Shown: positions 1 through 12,623 of the stretch, piece after piece | Layout: the number at the start of each line of letters is the position of its first letter | How positions within the stretch are numbered: the first letter of the stretch is position 1 | NCBI GenBank assembly: GCA_905116865.2 | Contig: CAJHNH020002545.1 | Coordinates: forward strand, 7,501 to 71,500 | DNA length: 64,000 nt | DNA from: Candidula unifasciata | Lineage: Eukaryota > Mollusca > Gastropoda > Stylommatophora > Geomitridae | Direction of reading: 5' to 3' | Program-made: the position numbers and the translations under genes | The notes under the pieces: model-generated | The model's database searches: none | The model's input: only the letters and a program-made list of their open reading frames with translations | What the model was told of the DNA's origin: nothing

Positions 1-300
1 TACTACTACTACTACTACTACCACTGATCCTGCTGCTACTATTACTTCTACTAATGTTGCCATTGCTGCATGTTCTACTTTGACTACTTCTACTACTGCT
101 GCTACAACTACTGCTGCTGCCACTACTACTGCAGCTGCTGCTGCTACTACTGCTACTATTGCAGCTGCTTCTGTTGATGATACTAGTACTGTTGCTACTA
201 CTTCTGCTGCTTCTGCTACTACTTGCTGCTGCTACTGATACTACTACTACTAACTCTGCTACTTCTAGTACTACTGCCGCTGTTACCACTACTACAACTA
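1..300. repeat. Imperfect CTA/CTG trinucleotide repeat
   Basis: The first 300 bases are an irregular mixture of CTA, CTG and ACT triplets. Reading frames across it encode leucine-, threonine- or alanine-rich runs with no gene-like sequence. Confidence 0.85.
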
Positions 301-1311
301 TTGCTAAACTTTGTTCATCTTCACATTTACCGCTTTGTGGAACTTTGTTCATCTTCACATTTACCGCTTTGTGGAACTTGGTTGAGCTGTACATTTACAT
401 TTTTGTGGAGCCTGGTTCAGTGTAATTTTAAAATGTAAAATCGTAACTGCACTTTTCGCAATTGTCCTGGTCCATGACCCAACTGGCAGCAGAGTTTTTG
501 TTGTTGTCCACTGATTGTCGTGATGTCCTAAGCCTGTGTTCAGTGTGCTTAATGTCTGATGAGCCACCTATCCACGTTTGGAAACAAATTGCTTCAGTTT
601 TATCGATTGTGGGCGATTTGGGTCGTATTTTTGTTCTACAAACAATAGCAGGAGATTGGCCTAGCACCTGTTGCTGTGTCTCGGCAGAGCCTCACTTTAA
701 ACACTTGTGAGGTCAGTTAGGGCAGGGGTGCTTTAACTCGGGGGTTTAGGCACTTTGAGCTCCCCTCCCACCCCATCCCGCCTTAGTTATTAAGGAGGCT
801 CAGTTGTTCGCCGCCCCCCCCCCCCCCAACCCCAATCATATCATCCTCTCGGAAGGATGAGAAAGTCACCGTGTAACGAAATTTTGTAACTAAATTAAGC
901 ATGGCATCCGTGTCCACCCAGACTTAAATATGTAGCATTAACTTGTACTGAGAAATAAATGTGGCCAGTGTAACAGCTACCATATCACCCATCTAGTACC
1001 GGTACTACTGCAACCACTACCACTACCACCATCACAACAACAACAACAAAACTGTCACTACAGTCTGTGTAGGTCGGTGTAGAAAAGAGGAGTTAGCGCC
1101 GCATGCTGTCGTCACGGACTATTTAGTTTAATGTTTCCCCGGACATAGAAAAAATAACTTCATCACGTAACCAGTGATATAACCCACAGTAAAAAGTACA
1201 CTATACTCACGAATAGCGGAGACAAATACCCCGCACCCGTCATCTCTCCCTCTTCGAAGGAACGATTTTTAACTGACCTTGGCATCCGTAACATATATTA
1301 GGTCAGATCTG
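301..1311. other. Unassigned, short direct duplication
   Basis: A segment of about 36 bases (from about 305) is repeated directly at about 340. A C-run lies near 812-827 and a CAA/CCA-rich stretch near 1005-1050. I see no gene or recognisable element. Confidence 0.5.
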
Positions 1312-1622
<311 letters not shown>

Positions 1623-1665
1623 CACGTTGACCGTCTGTAAACTACAGCTGAAAGTTCTGGTTTGT
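1623..1665 (-). repeat. Family D interspersed repeat, tail-end fragment
   Basis: Contains GTAAACTACAGCTGAAAG followed by TTCTGG, matching the tail-proximal end of family D copies at 12712, 20990, 48692 and 49022. The homopurine/homopyrimidine tail (TTTC here) sits on the same side as in those copies. Confidence 0.55.
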
Positions 1666-2259
1666 GTCAGTGAGATGACAATAGATGAAGAAGTTAACGA
1701 GAACTTGGGAGTGTAAGGAGGGGGGGGGGGGGGTGCGGTAAAACCATTCGCTTCAAACAAAGTGTCAGATAACAAAAGAAATAATAACGAGAAATGGGAC
1801 ATATAGTGTCAAACATCGATGTGATTATTGATCCTGCCTTGTCCTAATGGTATCTGCTTGTTTTGAGTGAAATCTTTTAACAAGGCACATCAAATTCACT
1901 CTGCTTATCAAGCTGGCAACGCTGTTTTGTGTCCAAGGTCGGCTTCAGCTGGTTATTACCAGTACAAACACACTCAGTTTCAAAATGGCTCCACGCCTCC
2001 CTTGAAACTTCCTCATGCCTCCCTTCCTCTTCCCTCCCCTAGCTGTAGACTCTCTGAGGCTTCCTCATCTGCGTGTTTATAAAGGGGCTGAGCTGCCTGC
2101 ACGTTTTCTTAGTGTCGACGCCAGTGATTGAAGGTCGATACTTCTTTGATTGGCTGACAGGGTTTGGTTTCCTTCTGTGCAGTGGCGTGTTTTTAATTTA
2201 TCGTTGCTGTAGCTAGCTCAGAGCCGCTTGTGACTTAGCCCTTGGTAGGGTAAGTAAAG
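1666..2259. other. Unassigned sequence
   Basis: Contains a G-run near 1718-1732 and no reading frame resembling a known protein. Confidence 0.4.
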
Positions 2260-2385
2260 GACCTTTTTCCCACCCGTTCGGCATATATGAGTAGACCTAT
2301 ATTTTATAGACCAATCAGCACTCGGGTATGTGATGTGGACAATATCACAACAGCCGCCTTTACTTCCCAGGACTCTGCCTAGTGC
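2260..2385 (-). mobile_element. tRNA-derived SINE family A, fragment
   Basis: Shares the family A body blocks CCTATATTTTATAGACCAAT and CCGCCTTTACTTCCCAGGAC with copies at 7680, 20600 and 57243. The tRNA-like head is missing, so this is a truncated copy. Confidence 0.7.
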
Positions 2386-3796
2386 AGCAGTAGGGGGTAA
2401 GTGGAAAAACTTTTCTGACGCTTTTGGTATGCCAGGCATATTTCTCTAAATCATTATGTGGACTTATCGGCATTGGAGAGGTGATGTGTTAAAGTGCGTT
2501 TTAGAAATTGGTGCTGATGTTCAAACAATTATATGTCTAATGTAGTGGAATATAAATGGACGAAATGATATAATAATATTTACTTCATTATCAACATTAA
2601 GTCAGATCCCCCTCCCCCACTTTGCTCCCTTTCCTCCCACATAACAAGTAATTATAATGCTCATTTGCTTATCTGAGGTATGTGAATATACGATGATCGT
2701 TGCTTTTTAAGAGTTATACAGCACTAAATTCAAATGTAACCAATCGACCTTTCGCAGAAGCCGTAAATCTCGTGTTTTGCGTAAATTCTAAATTAGACCA
2801 CGACTTTTGCGCTGAAAGTGTCTTTACAAGCTATTAAATCCGTGTGTTGCCAAGTTTGGTCAGAAGTTGCAAAACCGTCATTTGTGTGTTTAGTTCTTGT
2901 ATTATCAGAAAAACGCTGAAAGTTTAATTCATTACATTCAAAAAGATAAATGCAGTTATATAAATACCTGTAGTTTGAAGCTAACGGGGCTGTCTGTATC
3001 ATTCAGTTTAGAGAGAAAAAAAACATGCCCTTGGTATTACCGGCCGGACATTCTCATAGCAGAATAGAGAAGAGCCAATTGTTTCTACATATACGATTAT
3101 CATCAGAGGAACTCCACAGGGAAGCATGCACAGCAGGAGTCCACTGATCATCAGTAGAAAGATCCCTCGTCGACGATTGTTTCGACCCATTACTTCCTAG
3201 ACAGTCTCGGAAGGTGGGCCGACCCGTGTCATGACGCCAGGCCTCGATCTTTAACTGCTTCCACTTCTTCCCCTTAGAAGTTATTAAACTAGCAGTATAC
3301 AGAATTTTGGGTGTTGAAAAATTATTGACGCTGAAGAAATTAAAACTTAGACACAACTTTTTCATTGATTTATCCAAAAGTACATTATGGACAATTGTAA
3401 AAGATGCAGAGACTTAGCCTTCATGATAAATAATTGCAGAAACGCCCCTGACTTCAAATATAAATTGCATTTTAGAGGGTTATTTTTCTTGTAACTACCG
3501 TTATTGTCCGTTTTTGTGCTGTTATTAGTCATTCAGTAATTATAATTCACCAGTTTGTATTTCATTTCAATTTGCAGATATGCCAGAGCTGCCAGAAGCT
3601 AAGTAAAACGAGCCCAAGCCAAAGATAAGAGACTGAATCAGCACACAAGAAAACACTATAGTTCACTAAAACATTTAGTGTATACGTTTACGTCATCGTT
3701 TGAAAACAACAACATTCGATGTTCTTGCGCCAAGCCTGGATTCAAGCTTGGCGTGCTGGTAATTTCTTCTAAAACAAAAACATACAAGTTAACCAC
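2386..3796. other. Unassigned, upstream of exon A
   Basis: AT-rich sequence with no recognisable coding region. If exon A is the first coding exon, the promoter and 5' UTR should lie here, but I cannot point to a specific element. Confidence 0.4.
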
Positions 3797-4334
3797 ATGA
3801 TGCGGCTCGCCACAAAATGGTTATGCGCCCGGCACGCCTTTCATGCGCTTTTTGCGTTTATTCCTAGGTGTCTTTCTTTTGGAGCAGTCGCCTATCAATT
3901 ATCTATGCTTCACCTTCGTGGCTCTTGGTTGACTGAAAATGGAGAAAGGATTGTGTTAGGCCTAGGTGACGTCCATAACTACTTTGTGAATCCTCTTGAC
4001 AACCAGACCACGAAAAGACTCCCAACACAAGCTGCCTGCGTCTTTCCCAAACTGGAACTGCACGACCCGGAAATTATGAAGTTCTTCCAGAAGTTCCCAA
4101 GCTGCAGTGCGCTGCAGATCCGGACTGGGTGGTTATCAAGCAAGGGAAGTTGGTGATCACACCAGAGACCTCCGAGAAGCACCCGGATATACACTGTGAC
4201 GCTTATCCTATCGTGAAAGTTTCCGATTTTAAAACCAGGGAGCTAGACCCAGTTAAGGATGTCAAGAACTTAACGGAAGTAAGCGGCGACTTCTATCGGG
4301 TTAGCTGTACGTCCTCGGATGGCTCCAAACACTG
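3797..4334 (+). CDS. DUF229 protein, exon A (N-terminal region)
   Basis: This is the first recognisable coding exon of a DUF229 protein. The family has the alkaline-phosphatase/sulfatase-like fold, is mostly secreted or membrane-anchored, and has no firmly assigned substrate. The typical N-terminal region is visible: AACVFPKLELHDPEIMKFF, then, one frame over, LQCAADPDWVVIKQGKLVI and VSGDFYRVSC. The frame changes once: codons up to 4096 read in one frame and codons from 4099 in the next, which implies one missing base in the C-run at 4096-4098. The exon ends at donor GTGAGT (4335), leaving phase TG, which joins the first base of exon B to make tryptophan. The 5' limit is uncertain. The frame is open from ATG 3797 with a hydrophobic stretch (ALFAFIPRCLSFGAVAY), but acceptors after CTAG (3867) or CAG (3887) are also possible. 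It is either a damaged allele or pseudogene, or a sequencing indel. Confidence 0.72.
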
Positions 4335-4500
4335 GTGAGTTACTGTTGGATGTATTGTCTTGTGTTAAGATAGAGTAATTTTAAGTATAGTTTTGTCTGT
4401 CAATTTTAGCGTCTTTAAGATGTATTGCTCTTTGCATTTAATCTGTCTGTCCGTCTGTCTGTCTCTCCTTTCCTCCTCCTTTATTCGTGTGTGTGCGTGC

Positions 4501-4501
<1 letters not shown>

Positions 4502-4572
<71 letters not shown>
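4502..4572. repeat. (GT)n microsatellite
   Basis: Pure GT dinucleotide tract of about 70 bases, 170 bases downstream of the exon A donor. Confidence 0.95.
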
Positions 4573-4574
<2 letters not shown>

Positions 4575-4901
4575 AAGGTTGTCAAATTAACCATCGGCTT
4601 TGTAAATTCTTCCGGCAGCATTGGTCAAACCGTTTCCCTCGCTGTCTGGAAGTCATCGGTTCCTTCCACGGCAGCATAAATTCGGTTCGTTTTTTTTTCG
4701 GAAATACATCGGATCGCCACCGGAGCTACAGAGTTCGTGCTTTGTGTGACGCTCCTGGCAGGCGGCTAGCCGTTTTGGATAAAACTGGGTGCAGTGAATC
4801 TACTTGATTCTTAACTCAAGACTTGTGTGGCTTGTTTGTCCGAGCTATCAGTTGGCAGTCTTGAAACGTTCCTGCATTGGAACTGGAATCTCGCCTTTAG
4901 T

Positions 4902-5215
4902 ATAGTGGGCCGTGTTAGCGCAGTCGATAGGAGACTCGTTTTCGAATCCAGATGCGACTCGCTGCAGCTCACGGCCGGTTTTGAAACCATGCACTTCCCG
5001 GAGTTCACCAAGCCTCTCGGAAATGGGTACCAGAGTTGACACTCTGGGTAAATGGAGGAACGTAGCTGTAGCTACTGAGTTACGTGCGGTCGGCGACACA
5101 GACAGACAGTTTCTTATTAGCTGTCTGTACTGGTAGCAGAGCATTTATGGTTTACAACCGTGTGCAATGACGCTTGTTCACATCTCCCGACTTTACCTTT
5201 TCACCTTTACCTTTG
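4902..5215 (+). mobile_element. tRNA-derived SINE family B
   Basis: Begins with a tRNA-like head: an A-box-like GTTAGCGCAGTCGATAGG and a B-box-like TTTTCGAATCC. A 270-base body follows, ending near TCTCCCGACTTTACCTTT. A second copy in the opposite orientation lies at 51145-51460 and shares most of its length, which supports an interspersed SINE. Confidence 0.8.
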
Positions 5216-5708
5216 GCATAGAGGAACTCATAGACATTATGTTGTTGTAACCGAACGTGTGCAGAAGTCAAATTGACACCGTTACAGTTGTGCCGCCCGA
5301 CCCCAAATATGTTTGTAATGGTAGAACGGTGCAGAAGAGTGTTTGAGCAATCCTGCTAAGTTTACACATTGCAAATCGATACATTATTCAACATACTAGA
5401 TACAACAAAAGGAGGCACTACTTTTGTGACTGTGGCTCGATGGTGTTTTCATGAGAAACACATTACAACGGCATACACGTTAAACGGTTATTCTTCCGAC
5501 TTGAACGAACGAACGAACAAACTTTATTTTTAAAGGGTTACAAATTGGGCACGCAGGCCCGTCTAACACTCGGCCCTTGCAAACACGCACCTTTTACACA
5601 GCAGTTGTATTTTATCAATAAAGCATGTTATGTTCCATGTAAAGATATGCATATTTTGAATATCAAGAAAAACATGAAAGCATGCGTGGTAAAATTCATG
5701 TGCACATT

Positions 5709-5716
<8 letters not shown>
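5216..5716. other. Unassigned sequence with AACG repeat
   Basis: No gene seen. A short GAACGAACGAACGAAC run (about 5503-5518) resembles a retroelement 3' tail, but the body is not identified. Confidence 0.35.
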
Positions 5717-6625
<909 letters not shown>

Positions 6626-6959
6626 TGTGTACGTTTTTCGTAACCCAAATATTAATTTGCACCTGGTCTGATGGTTGGCAACGAAATCAATTAATTTAAA
6701 TTAGCCGCTGACAAGTGATGACCATCCCTCTAATTGCCCCCACCCCCCCCACCCCCTCTCATTTTCCTGTACTCTCAACTGCCGGCATTTCTCCCAAAAC
6801 AAACTTGGATTCTGGGAACTCCCCATGTGGTTTTCGCTGCCCCATTTGTTTGTGTGTGTATGTCTCTGTGTGTGGAGAGGGTGTGGGGGGGGGGGGGGGG
6901 GGGGAAGGAAGACCTGTTGACACCTTAACAACCATGTCGTAAAAGGCAGGTAATTAGAA
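6626..6959. other. Unassigned; poly-G run and family D fragment
   Basis: A poly-G tract lies at about 6884-6904. It is followed by ACCATGTCGTAAAAGG and TAATTAGAAGG (6930-6960), which match the CATGTCGTAAAA...ACTAATT block of family D. Confidence 0.5.
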
Positions 6960-7540
6960 GGAGTTCATTCTTATTAGAATATGTTTTTTCTCACTAGGAG
7001 TTTATTTTTATTAGAAGGGGTTTTTCTAACCAGAAGTTTTTTTTTTATTAGAATGGGTTTTTTTCTCACTAGGAGTTTTTTTTTTTTAATTAGAAGTTTG
7101 TTTTTTTCACTAGGAGTTTATTCTTATTAGAAGGTGTTTTTTTTTTTTTCTCACTAGGAGTTTTTTTTTTATTAGAAGAAGTTTATTCTTATTAGAAGGG
7201 ATTCATTTTCACTTGATGGAGTTCATTCTTATTAGAAGGTTTTTTTTTCCACTTGATGGAGTTCATTCTTATTAGAAGGTTTTTTTTTTCACTTGATGGA
7301 GTTCATTCTTATCAGAAGTGGTTCATTTTCGCTTGATGGAGTTCATTCTTATCAGAAGGGGTTTATTTCCACTTGATGGAGTTCAATCTTATTAGAAGTG
7401 GTTCATTTTCACTTGATGGAGTTCATTCTTATTAAAAGACGTTTATTCCGACTTGAATAAGCTCATTCTTAATAGAAGGGGTTCATTCTCACTAGAAGTT
7501 CATTTTCACTAGAAGAGGTTTATGCGAAGTGGAAAGAAAT
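6960..7540 (+). repeat. Minisatellite, about 40-bp unit
   Basis: Degenerate tandem units alternate blocks such as GTTCATTCTTATTAGAAGG and TTTTCACTTGATGGA, with variable T-runs. The array starts at the family D fragment TAATTAGAAGG, from which its repeat motif may derive. Confidence 0.85.
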
Positions 7541-7679
7541 ATCAGTGATCAATTTAGTTTCTCTTCAGTGAACACCCTAGATTGAACAATATAGTTACCA
7601 TAATTATTTTGAGAGCAAAATTAGACGGGAAGTCTAGTAGGTCAAGTAAAAGACCACTGTCCACTCCTTCAGACGTATC

Positions 7680-7905
7680 TCGCACATAGGGCTAGACCTA
7701 TAATCTATAGACCAACCGGCACTCGATGGTTGATGTGGTCAGCTTCACGCCGACCGCCTTTACTTCCCAGGACTTTACGTGATAATAATTTAAGGCTGTA
7801 TCGACCTGGGAGCCATGGTCATTTTTTTAAAAAGTCCCGCTCCGTCAGGATCTGAACTCACGACCTTCCGATCCGCAAGCCGATATGCCACAGCGGCTCC
7901 CATAA
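7680..7905 (-). mobile_element. tRNA-derived SINE family A
   Basis: Nearly full copy on the minus strand. The head near 7850-7905 reads, in complement, as GAGCCGCTGTGGCATATCGG with a B-box-like GAGTTCAGATCC. The body contains GGGCTAGACCTATAATCTAT and GCCGACCGCCTTTACTTCCC. Confidence 0.85.
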
Positions 7906-7977
7906 CCCCAGTACGTTAAAAAAAAATAATTACAAAACGTACAAACATAGCTATTGCTAGAAAATTAAAGAGAATAT

Positions 7978-7983
7978 AACACA

Positions 7984-8031
<48 letters not shown>

Positions 8032-8066
8032 GTACACGCAAACACATACACACACGCACGCACTCA

Positions 8067-8117
<51 letters not shown>

Positions 8118-8120
8118 TCT
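7978..8120. repeat. (CA)n followed by (CT)n
   Basis: CA repeat at about 7980-8030, then CT repeat at about 8069-8113. Confidence 0.95.
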
Positions 8121-8734
8121 CTCTTTTTCTCTCTCGATCTCGATTCCAATCTCGAGTTAACTGCCCAGCTTTGCCCGGGATAGTGACAGAAAGTTTTATT
8201 TTCCCGACCTCTATTTCCTCTTGGTTTCCACCATTGCCTTGCATGTAGACATAGTGGGAATAGGGGTCTGACTTACACTCTATATTTAATATCCCATCAT
8301 CTACTTAATCTTTGTCTCCATCACTGCTGTATCTTTAGAAATTGCCCCTAAGTTTACCTGAGGCATTTCCTGTAATATAACACCAGTATTAAAAAATTTG
8401 GGAGACAAACAAATGTATTGTTTCTGACAAATATAGATTTGTGGATTCAAAAATAATAACAGCGAAACGTAATTTTTTTTTAATGCATTTTTCAAGGGCA
8501 ATAATAGGTGGGAGGGGGAATCAGAGGGAACTTGCAGGGAAAGTTTACTTTTACTGATTGTCATAATAAATAAAGACATGCACAATAACCTGGGTCGCCA
8601 ATGTGACTGTTAAATTAAACATTATAGTCATAATGGCAATCTTGGACAAAGAAGAGAAGAAATATTGACATCTTAAAAGATCTGAACATCAAGGAAGATT
8701 GGCTAATAAACAGCATCCTTTCTCGAAAATATTT
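8121..8734. other. Unassigned sequence
   Basis: No gene or recognised repeat. A short T-run lies near 8472-8480. Confidence 0.35.
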
Positions 8735-8965
8735 TGGTCATATCAAGCTCCACAACGGATTGGGAAAAAATTATAGCAGAAGGCATGGTACCAGGAAGGA
8801 GGGGCAGGGGCCGACCGACATGAAGATAGGCACAGGATATAAGTGACTCCTTTAATATGAAAGTACATGAGGCGGGAGAACTGGCGAGAGACCGAGTTTC
8901 TTTCAGGCAGACCGTGATGAGAGCGACGTTCTGCAAAGGACCTGCTACATGATGATGATGAGTCA
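8735..8965 (+). mobile_element. RTE-like LINE, 3'-terminal fragment
   Basis: A forward frame reads EGMVPGRRGRGRPT, then DSFNMKVHEAGELARDRVSF, a pattern typical of the extreme C-terminus of RTE-like non-LTR reverse transcriptases. It ends in an ATGATGATGATGAG tail. A closely related 3' end occurs at 46655-46830. It is severely 5'-truncated. Confidence 0.72.
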
Positions 8966-9021
8966 TAATGGCAGTTGAATATTTAACCCGTGTACTGATA
9001 GTCTGTAAAAAAAAATACTCG

Positions 9022-9074
<53 letters not shown>
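9022..9074. repeat. (GT)n microsatellite
   Basis: About 50 bases of pure GT. Confidence 0.95.
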
Positions 9075-9075
<1 letters not shown>

Positions 9076-9399
9076 CGACCAATATTGTTAACATTACGTA
9101 ATTGGATTTTTATTGGAGCTCTTTAATGTAATATAAATGACTTTTTTAAACATCGCTGTGGGTCTAGCCAGCTGTGAATATTTTAGCGTTATTGTAAGTT
9201 GAACAAAATGAGTTTTCAAGCTGTTAGGGTATAAATAAGATAGCCTGATTGCATATTTAGAGGTCATTCCTGATTTTATGCCAACCCATGAAGTAATAAA
9301 TTACCTATTGTCGATCTTTTTTTGCCAGCTGTGAGAATGCATAGGTACAATAGTTTTTTTTTTTTTTTTTTAAAGGAATATTTTCCACGCCATTTCAAG

Positions 9400-9855
9400 A
9401 TAATGCTCGCTCAGAAGATTTGATCATTTACACAGAGGGTTCAGTGTCAAGAAGCAAAAGAAGTGCTTGGAGTTTCTTAGCAAAAAAAGTTAATGGTCGA
9501 CATTTGGTGCAGGATAGCCTAGCATATGATACCACAACATCCAGCTTAAGAATGGAGGTGGAGGCGGTCAGTGCAGCTTTCCGCTGGCTAGATAACACGA
9601 CACACACACACACATCGTGATTGTAACTGACTCAGAAAGCATTCTGAGGAAGATCAGGACACGCGTGCTTCGTGCAGAGTGGCATACCTCGCTACGGAAG
9701 ACACGGGTGAGGAGCATTGTCTGGATTTTTTCACCAGGGTATGCCGGTGTGTTGGGAAATGAACAGGCGGATAGACTGGCTGGCTCTGCACAACTTGGCG
9801 GAACACTGATGCATGATAGGGCAGACGTGGTTAGTGCCTTGTGGGAGAGCGTGTG
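9400..9855 (+). pseudogene. RNase H domain of a non-LTR retroelement
   Basis: Broken RNase H-like domain in two frames (9420-9617 and 9617-9855). Blocks in order: IIYTEGSVSRSKRSAWSF (first acidic residue replaced, E for D), SLRMEVEAVSAAFRW, VTDSESILRKI and GYAGVLGNEQADRLAGSAQL. A CACA microsatellite expansion at 9598-9614 sits at the frame break. Related remnants lie at 34250-34740 and 61500-62030. It is a dead copy of a retrotransposon that ends in an RNase H domain. Confidence 0.8.
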
Positions 9856-9859
9856 TTTT

Positions 9860-10130
9860 GAGAGCCACGAATTTGTAAAGATCAATCGGCATTGGAGAGA
9901 ATGCCTTCTAATGCTATACCATACAAGGCATATACCAAAAGAGATGAGGGACATAGTGCGAGAGGTAGACCAAGAACAAGATGGAAAGATAACATCAGAG
10001 GTACTCTACAGCATCAAGATGTGTCTATGGTCGAAGTGGCCAGAAGAGCACGAAGCAGGACTTTATATCTTCCTCGACACCCCAAGCTGTAAAAGAAGAG
10101 GTGAAGAAGAGGAAGAATCGGCACTGAGTA
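9860..10130 (+). mobile_element. LINE C-terminal fragment joined to RNase H remnant
   Basis: The forward frame at 9892-10092 reads GHSARGRPRTRWKDNIRGTL and EVARRARSRTLY, the usual C-terminus of a different non-LTR element (RGRPRTRW-type). It abuts the RNase H remnant in the same orientation, which looks like a nested or chimeric insertion. Confidence 0.65.
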
Positions 10131-10330
10131 TCTTGTCACCGTTACGTTTCCCTTTCCAAAATACTTTCTTGTATTCGTCTTTGAAGCGGTTCCGTCGCGA
10201 CGTTCAACCAGCATTGCCGAAGATGGAGCTTTGGGTTATAATTGTGACTAAGTTATTTGTGCTATATAAAATGGCTTAACATTGCTGGCCATCAAGTAAC
10301 CACGAAAGAACTCTTACAGTGTTGATGCGA

Positions 10331-10440
10331 TCAAGGGAGATAGACCCAGATACTTTCGTGACCGGCGAGGGAGTCGTCTACCGGCCAGCCAATGGGCCAC
10401 CCGGTCTCCGATAAAGCGGTTCTAACGATAGCATTAGACT
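10331..10440 (+). repeat. Interspersed repeat family E, copy 1
   Basis: Contains GACCGGCGAGGGAGTCGTCT followed by ACCGGCCAGCCAATGGGCCA. The same sequence in reverse lies at 28870-28985. The class is unknown. Confidence 0.65.
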
Positions 10441-10610
10441 TGGGGGGAAAAAGGACAAGAGAGAGTGAGTGAGTGAGAGAGAGAAAGGGAGAGAGAGAGA
10501 GGGAGAAAGGGAGAGAGAGAGGGAGGAGAGAGAGAAAGGGAGAGAGAGAGAGAGGGGGGGGGGGGGGGAGGGAGAGGGGAGAGAAAGAGAGAGAGAAACT
10601 CATAGCTGCT
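10441..10610. repeat. GA-rich low-complexity tract
   Basis: GAGA and GGGAGA repeats with a poly-G run at about 10554-10568. Confidence 0.9.
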
Positions 10611-10739
10611 GAAAGAAACATAAGTGTATTATAATTTTAGCTTTCAGAATCTTTGTAATTTACTGAGTGAACTTGTTGGAATTGCACACAAGAATATCTC
10701 ACACGCTTTAACCAGTCAGTTGACCGTGCTTTTGCATCT

Positions 10740-10850
10740 GGGTCATCATCATCATCAGATGCCCCGCCGATTGGCATGGGCGATCATGTCTCTCCACAAC
10801 CTGCGACCCACAATTGCTTGTATCATTTCGTGTGACACCCCTTCATCTCA
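10740..10850 (-). mobile_element. LINE 3'-tail fragment
   Basis: Starts with CATCATCATCATCAG, the complement of a TGATGATG-type LINE tail. About 100 bases of possible 3' end follow on the minus strand. Too short to assign. Confidence 0.4.
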
Positions 10851-11059
10851 TTTTTCCTTAAACTAATTAAAAAAAAGCACCGTCAGATAACACTGCGGTT
10901 TGTAAAGAGTATATTATCAAGTCTAGCAAGTCGGCAATGAATTTGTTTGCTACGAAGAATGCTACGGGATTCAAACAGATCTTGTCATACGGTTGGAAAT
11001 CAGAGGACAAGAAAGTCTGCAGGGGTGACTGGACTACACGATTTAAGGGATAAAGTCAT
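10851..11059. other. Unassigned sequence
   Basis: No gene or repeat recognised. Confidence 0.35.
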
Positions 11060-11235
11060 AAGTTACCCGAACCGTTCATTCTTAGATCAGTTCGGCTCTT
11101 GTGAATGCTGTTGCCCCAACCGTCCATTTTCAGATCAGTTCCAGTCTAGTATATACAAATGCCCCAACCGTCCATTTTCAGATCAGTTCCAGTCTCGTAT
11201 ATACAAATGCCCCAACGGTCCGTTTTCACACGTCC
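11060..11235 (+). repeat. Minisatellite, about 48-bp unit
   Basis: Three to four units share CCCCAACCGTCCATTTTCAG and ATCAGTTCCAGTCTNGTATA. Confidence 0.85.
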
Positions 11236-11246
11236 AACATTCACAT

Positions 11247-12211
11247 GTGCAGCCAGACTTGTGTTGTGTCCCCAACTACCTGTCTTTAGCTGGAAGTTAA
11301 TTAAGTGAAGAAGCTTTCCAGTATCGACCCTGCGACAGCTGATTTGTCACCTCATTAAATCAGAGAATATTTACGGCCCCTTTCACGCAAGCGGTCTTTC
11401 TACTCTGTAACAGTCTGTCTCATTGATATAAGAACTTCACACGGGACCATGCGCAGCTGAGGTCCACCGATCATCAGTACGGAGATCCCTGGTCGACGAT
11501 TGTTTCAGCAGGAGTATAGGGCACACGCGACTAGATATATATTTTATAGGCCAATCTGAACATTTTTCGTTGATGAAGTCAGCTTCATACCAGCCGCCTT
11601 TACTTCCCTGTACTTGTATTTGGTACCCACTCAAGGCTGGGTCAACTAGGGAGCCAGGGTCATTTTTAAAGAAACAATCCGGTTCCGTTTGTACCCGAAC
11701 CATGGACCTTCCGATCGGTTTTGCGATCATTGTGCAGACAGACTTGTGTTGTGTCCCAACTACCTGTCTCTAGCTGGAAGTTAATTAAGTGAAGAATGCT
11801 TCCAGTATCGACCCTGCGACAGCTGATTGTGTCACCTCACTTAAATCAGAGAATATTTACGGCCCCTTTCACGCAAGCGGTCTTTCTACTCTGTAAGAGT
11901 CTGTCTCATTGATATAAGAACTTCACACGGGACCATGCGCAGCTGAGGTCCACCGATCATCAGTAGGGAGATCCCTGGTCGACAATTGTTTCAGCAGGAG
12001 TATAGGACACACGCGGCTAGATATATATTTTATAGGAAGGCCAGTCTGAACTTTTTTTCGTTGATGAAGTCAGCTTCATACCAGCTGCCTTTACTTCCCT
12101 GGACTTGTATTTGGTACCCACTCAAGGCTGGGTCAACTAGGGAGCCAGGGTCCTTTTTAAAGAAACAATCCGGTTCCGTTTGTATCCGAACCATGGACCT
12201 TCCGATCGGTA
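11247..12211 (+). repeat. 485-491 bp tandem segmental duplication
   Basis: The segment beginning at GACTTGTGTTGTGTCC (11256) recurs at 11741 with high identity through CCATGGACCTTCCGATCGGT (11700 and 12191). Each copy includes one minus-strand SINE A. The second copy has small indels, for example an extra AAGG near 12037. Confidence 0.92.
11505..11722 (-). mobile_element. tRNA-derived SINE family A (first duplicate)
   Basis: Minus-strand copy with body blocks TATATTTTATAGGCCAATC and CAGCCGCCTTTACTTCCC, and a head with B-box-like GGTTCGGGTAC in complement. Confidence 0.85.
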
Positions 12212-12240
12212 GGCGAGCATCTAGCCGGCTTCCCTGCCAC
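11995..12240 (-). mobile_element. tRNA-derived SINE family A (second duplicate)
   Basis: Copy of the preceding SINE, carried by the tandem duplication. It retains more of the head (GATCGGTAGGCGAGCATCTAG). Confidence 0.85.
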
Positions 12241-12623
12241 GGATGGTTGGGACTTTCTGTTTGGGGTTGCAGCTATAGTGTTAAGTCTAGGCCTTTCGAC
12301 CCAGTACGTTATATTGTAACAAACTTCTGTAAACCTTTTACGACATGCTTGTTAGAGGACAGTGGATCTGTATGGGATTGTTGTGTGTGTGGGTTTGTGT
12401 GAATGTGTGTGTGGGTTTGTGTGTGTGTCCCACAGAATGGGTTGGATTAGTACAAGCAGTCATCGTGTGCAGTTATGGAACAAGTCTAACAACATTCTTT
12501 AAAACATTAGTTTTATCTATCCTGGGTTAGACGTGTTAGCAGAAGAAGAAAAAGGTGACACACACACACACCCACACACACATACACACACTGTAGACCA
12601 GGCTAAGATCTGCTATGTAGACT
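12241..12623. other. Unassigned, GT- and CA-rich patches
   Basis: TGTG-rich 12375-12430 and a CACA patch 12557-12592. No gene seen. Confidence 0.4.

Noticed and set aside
3008..3377. Minus-strand frames upstream of exon A
   Set aside because: No domain, no splice context, and no similarity to proteins I know.
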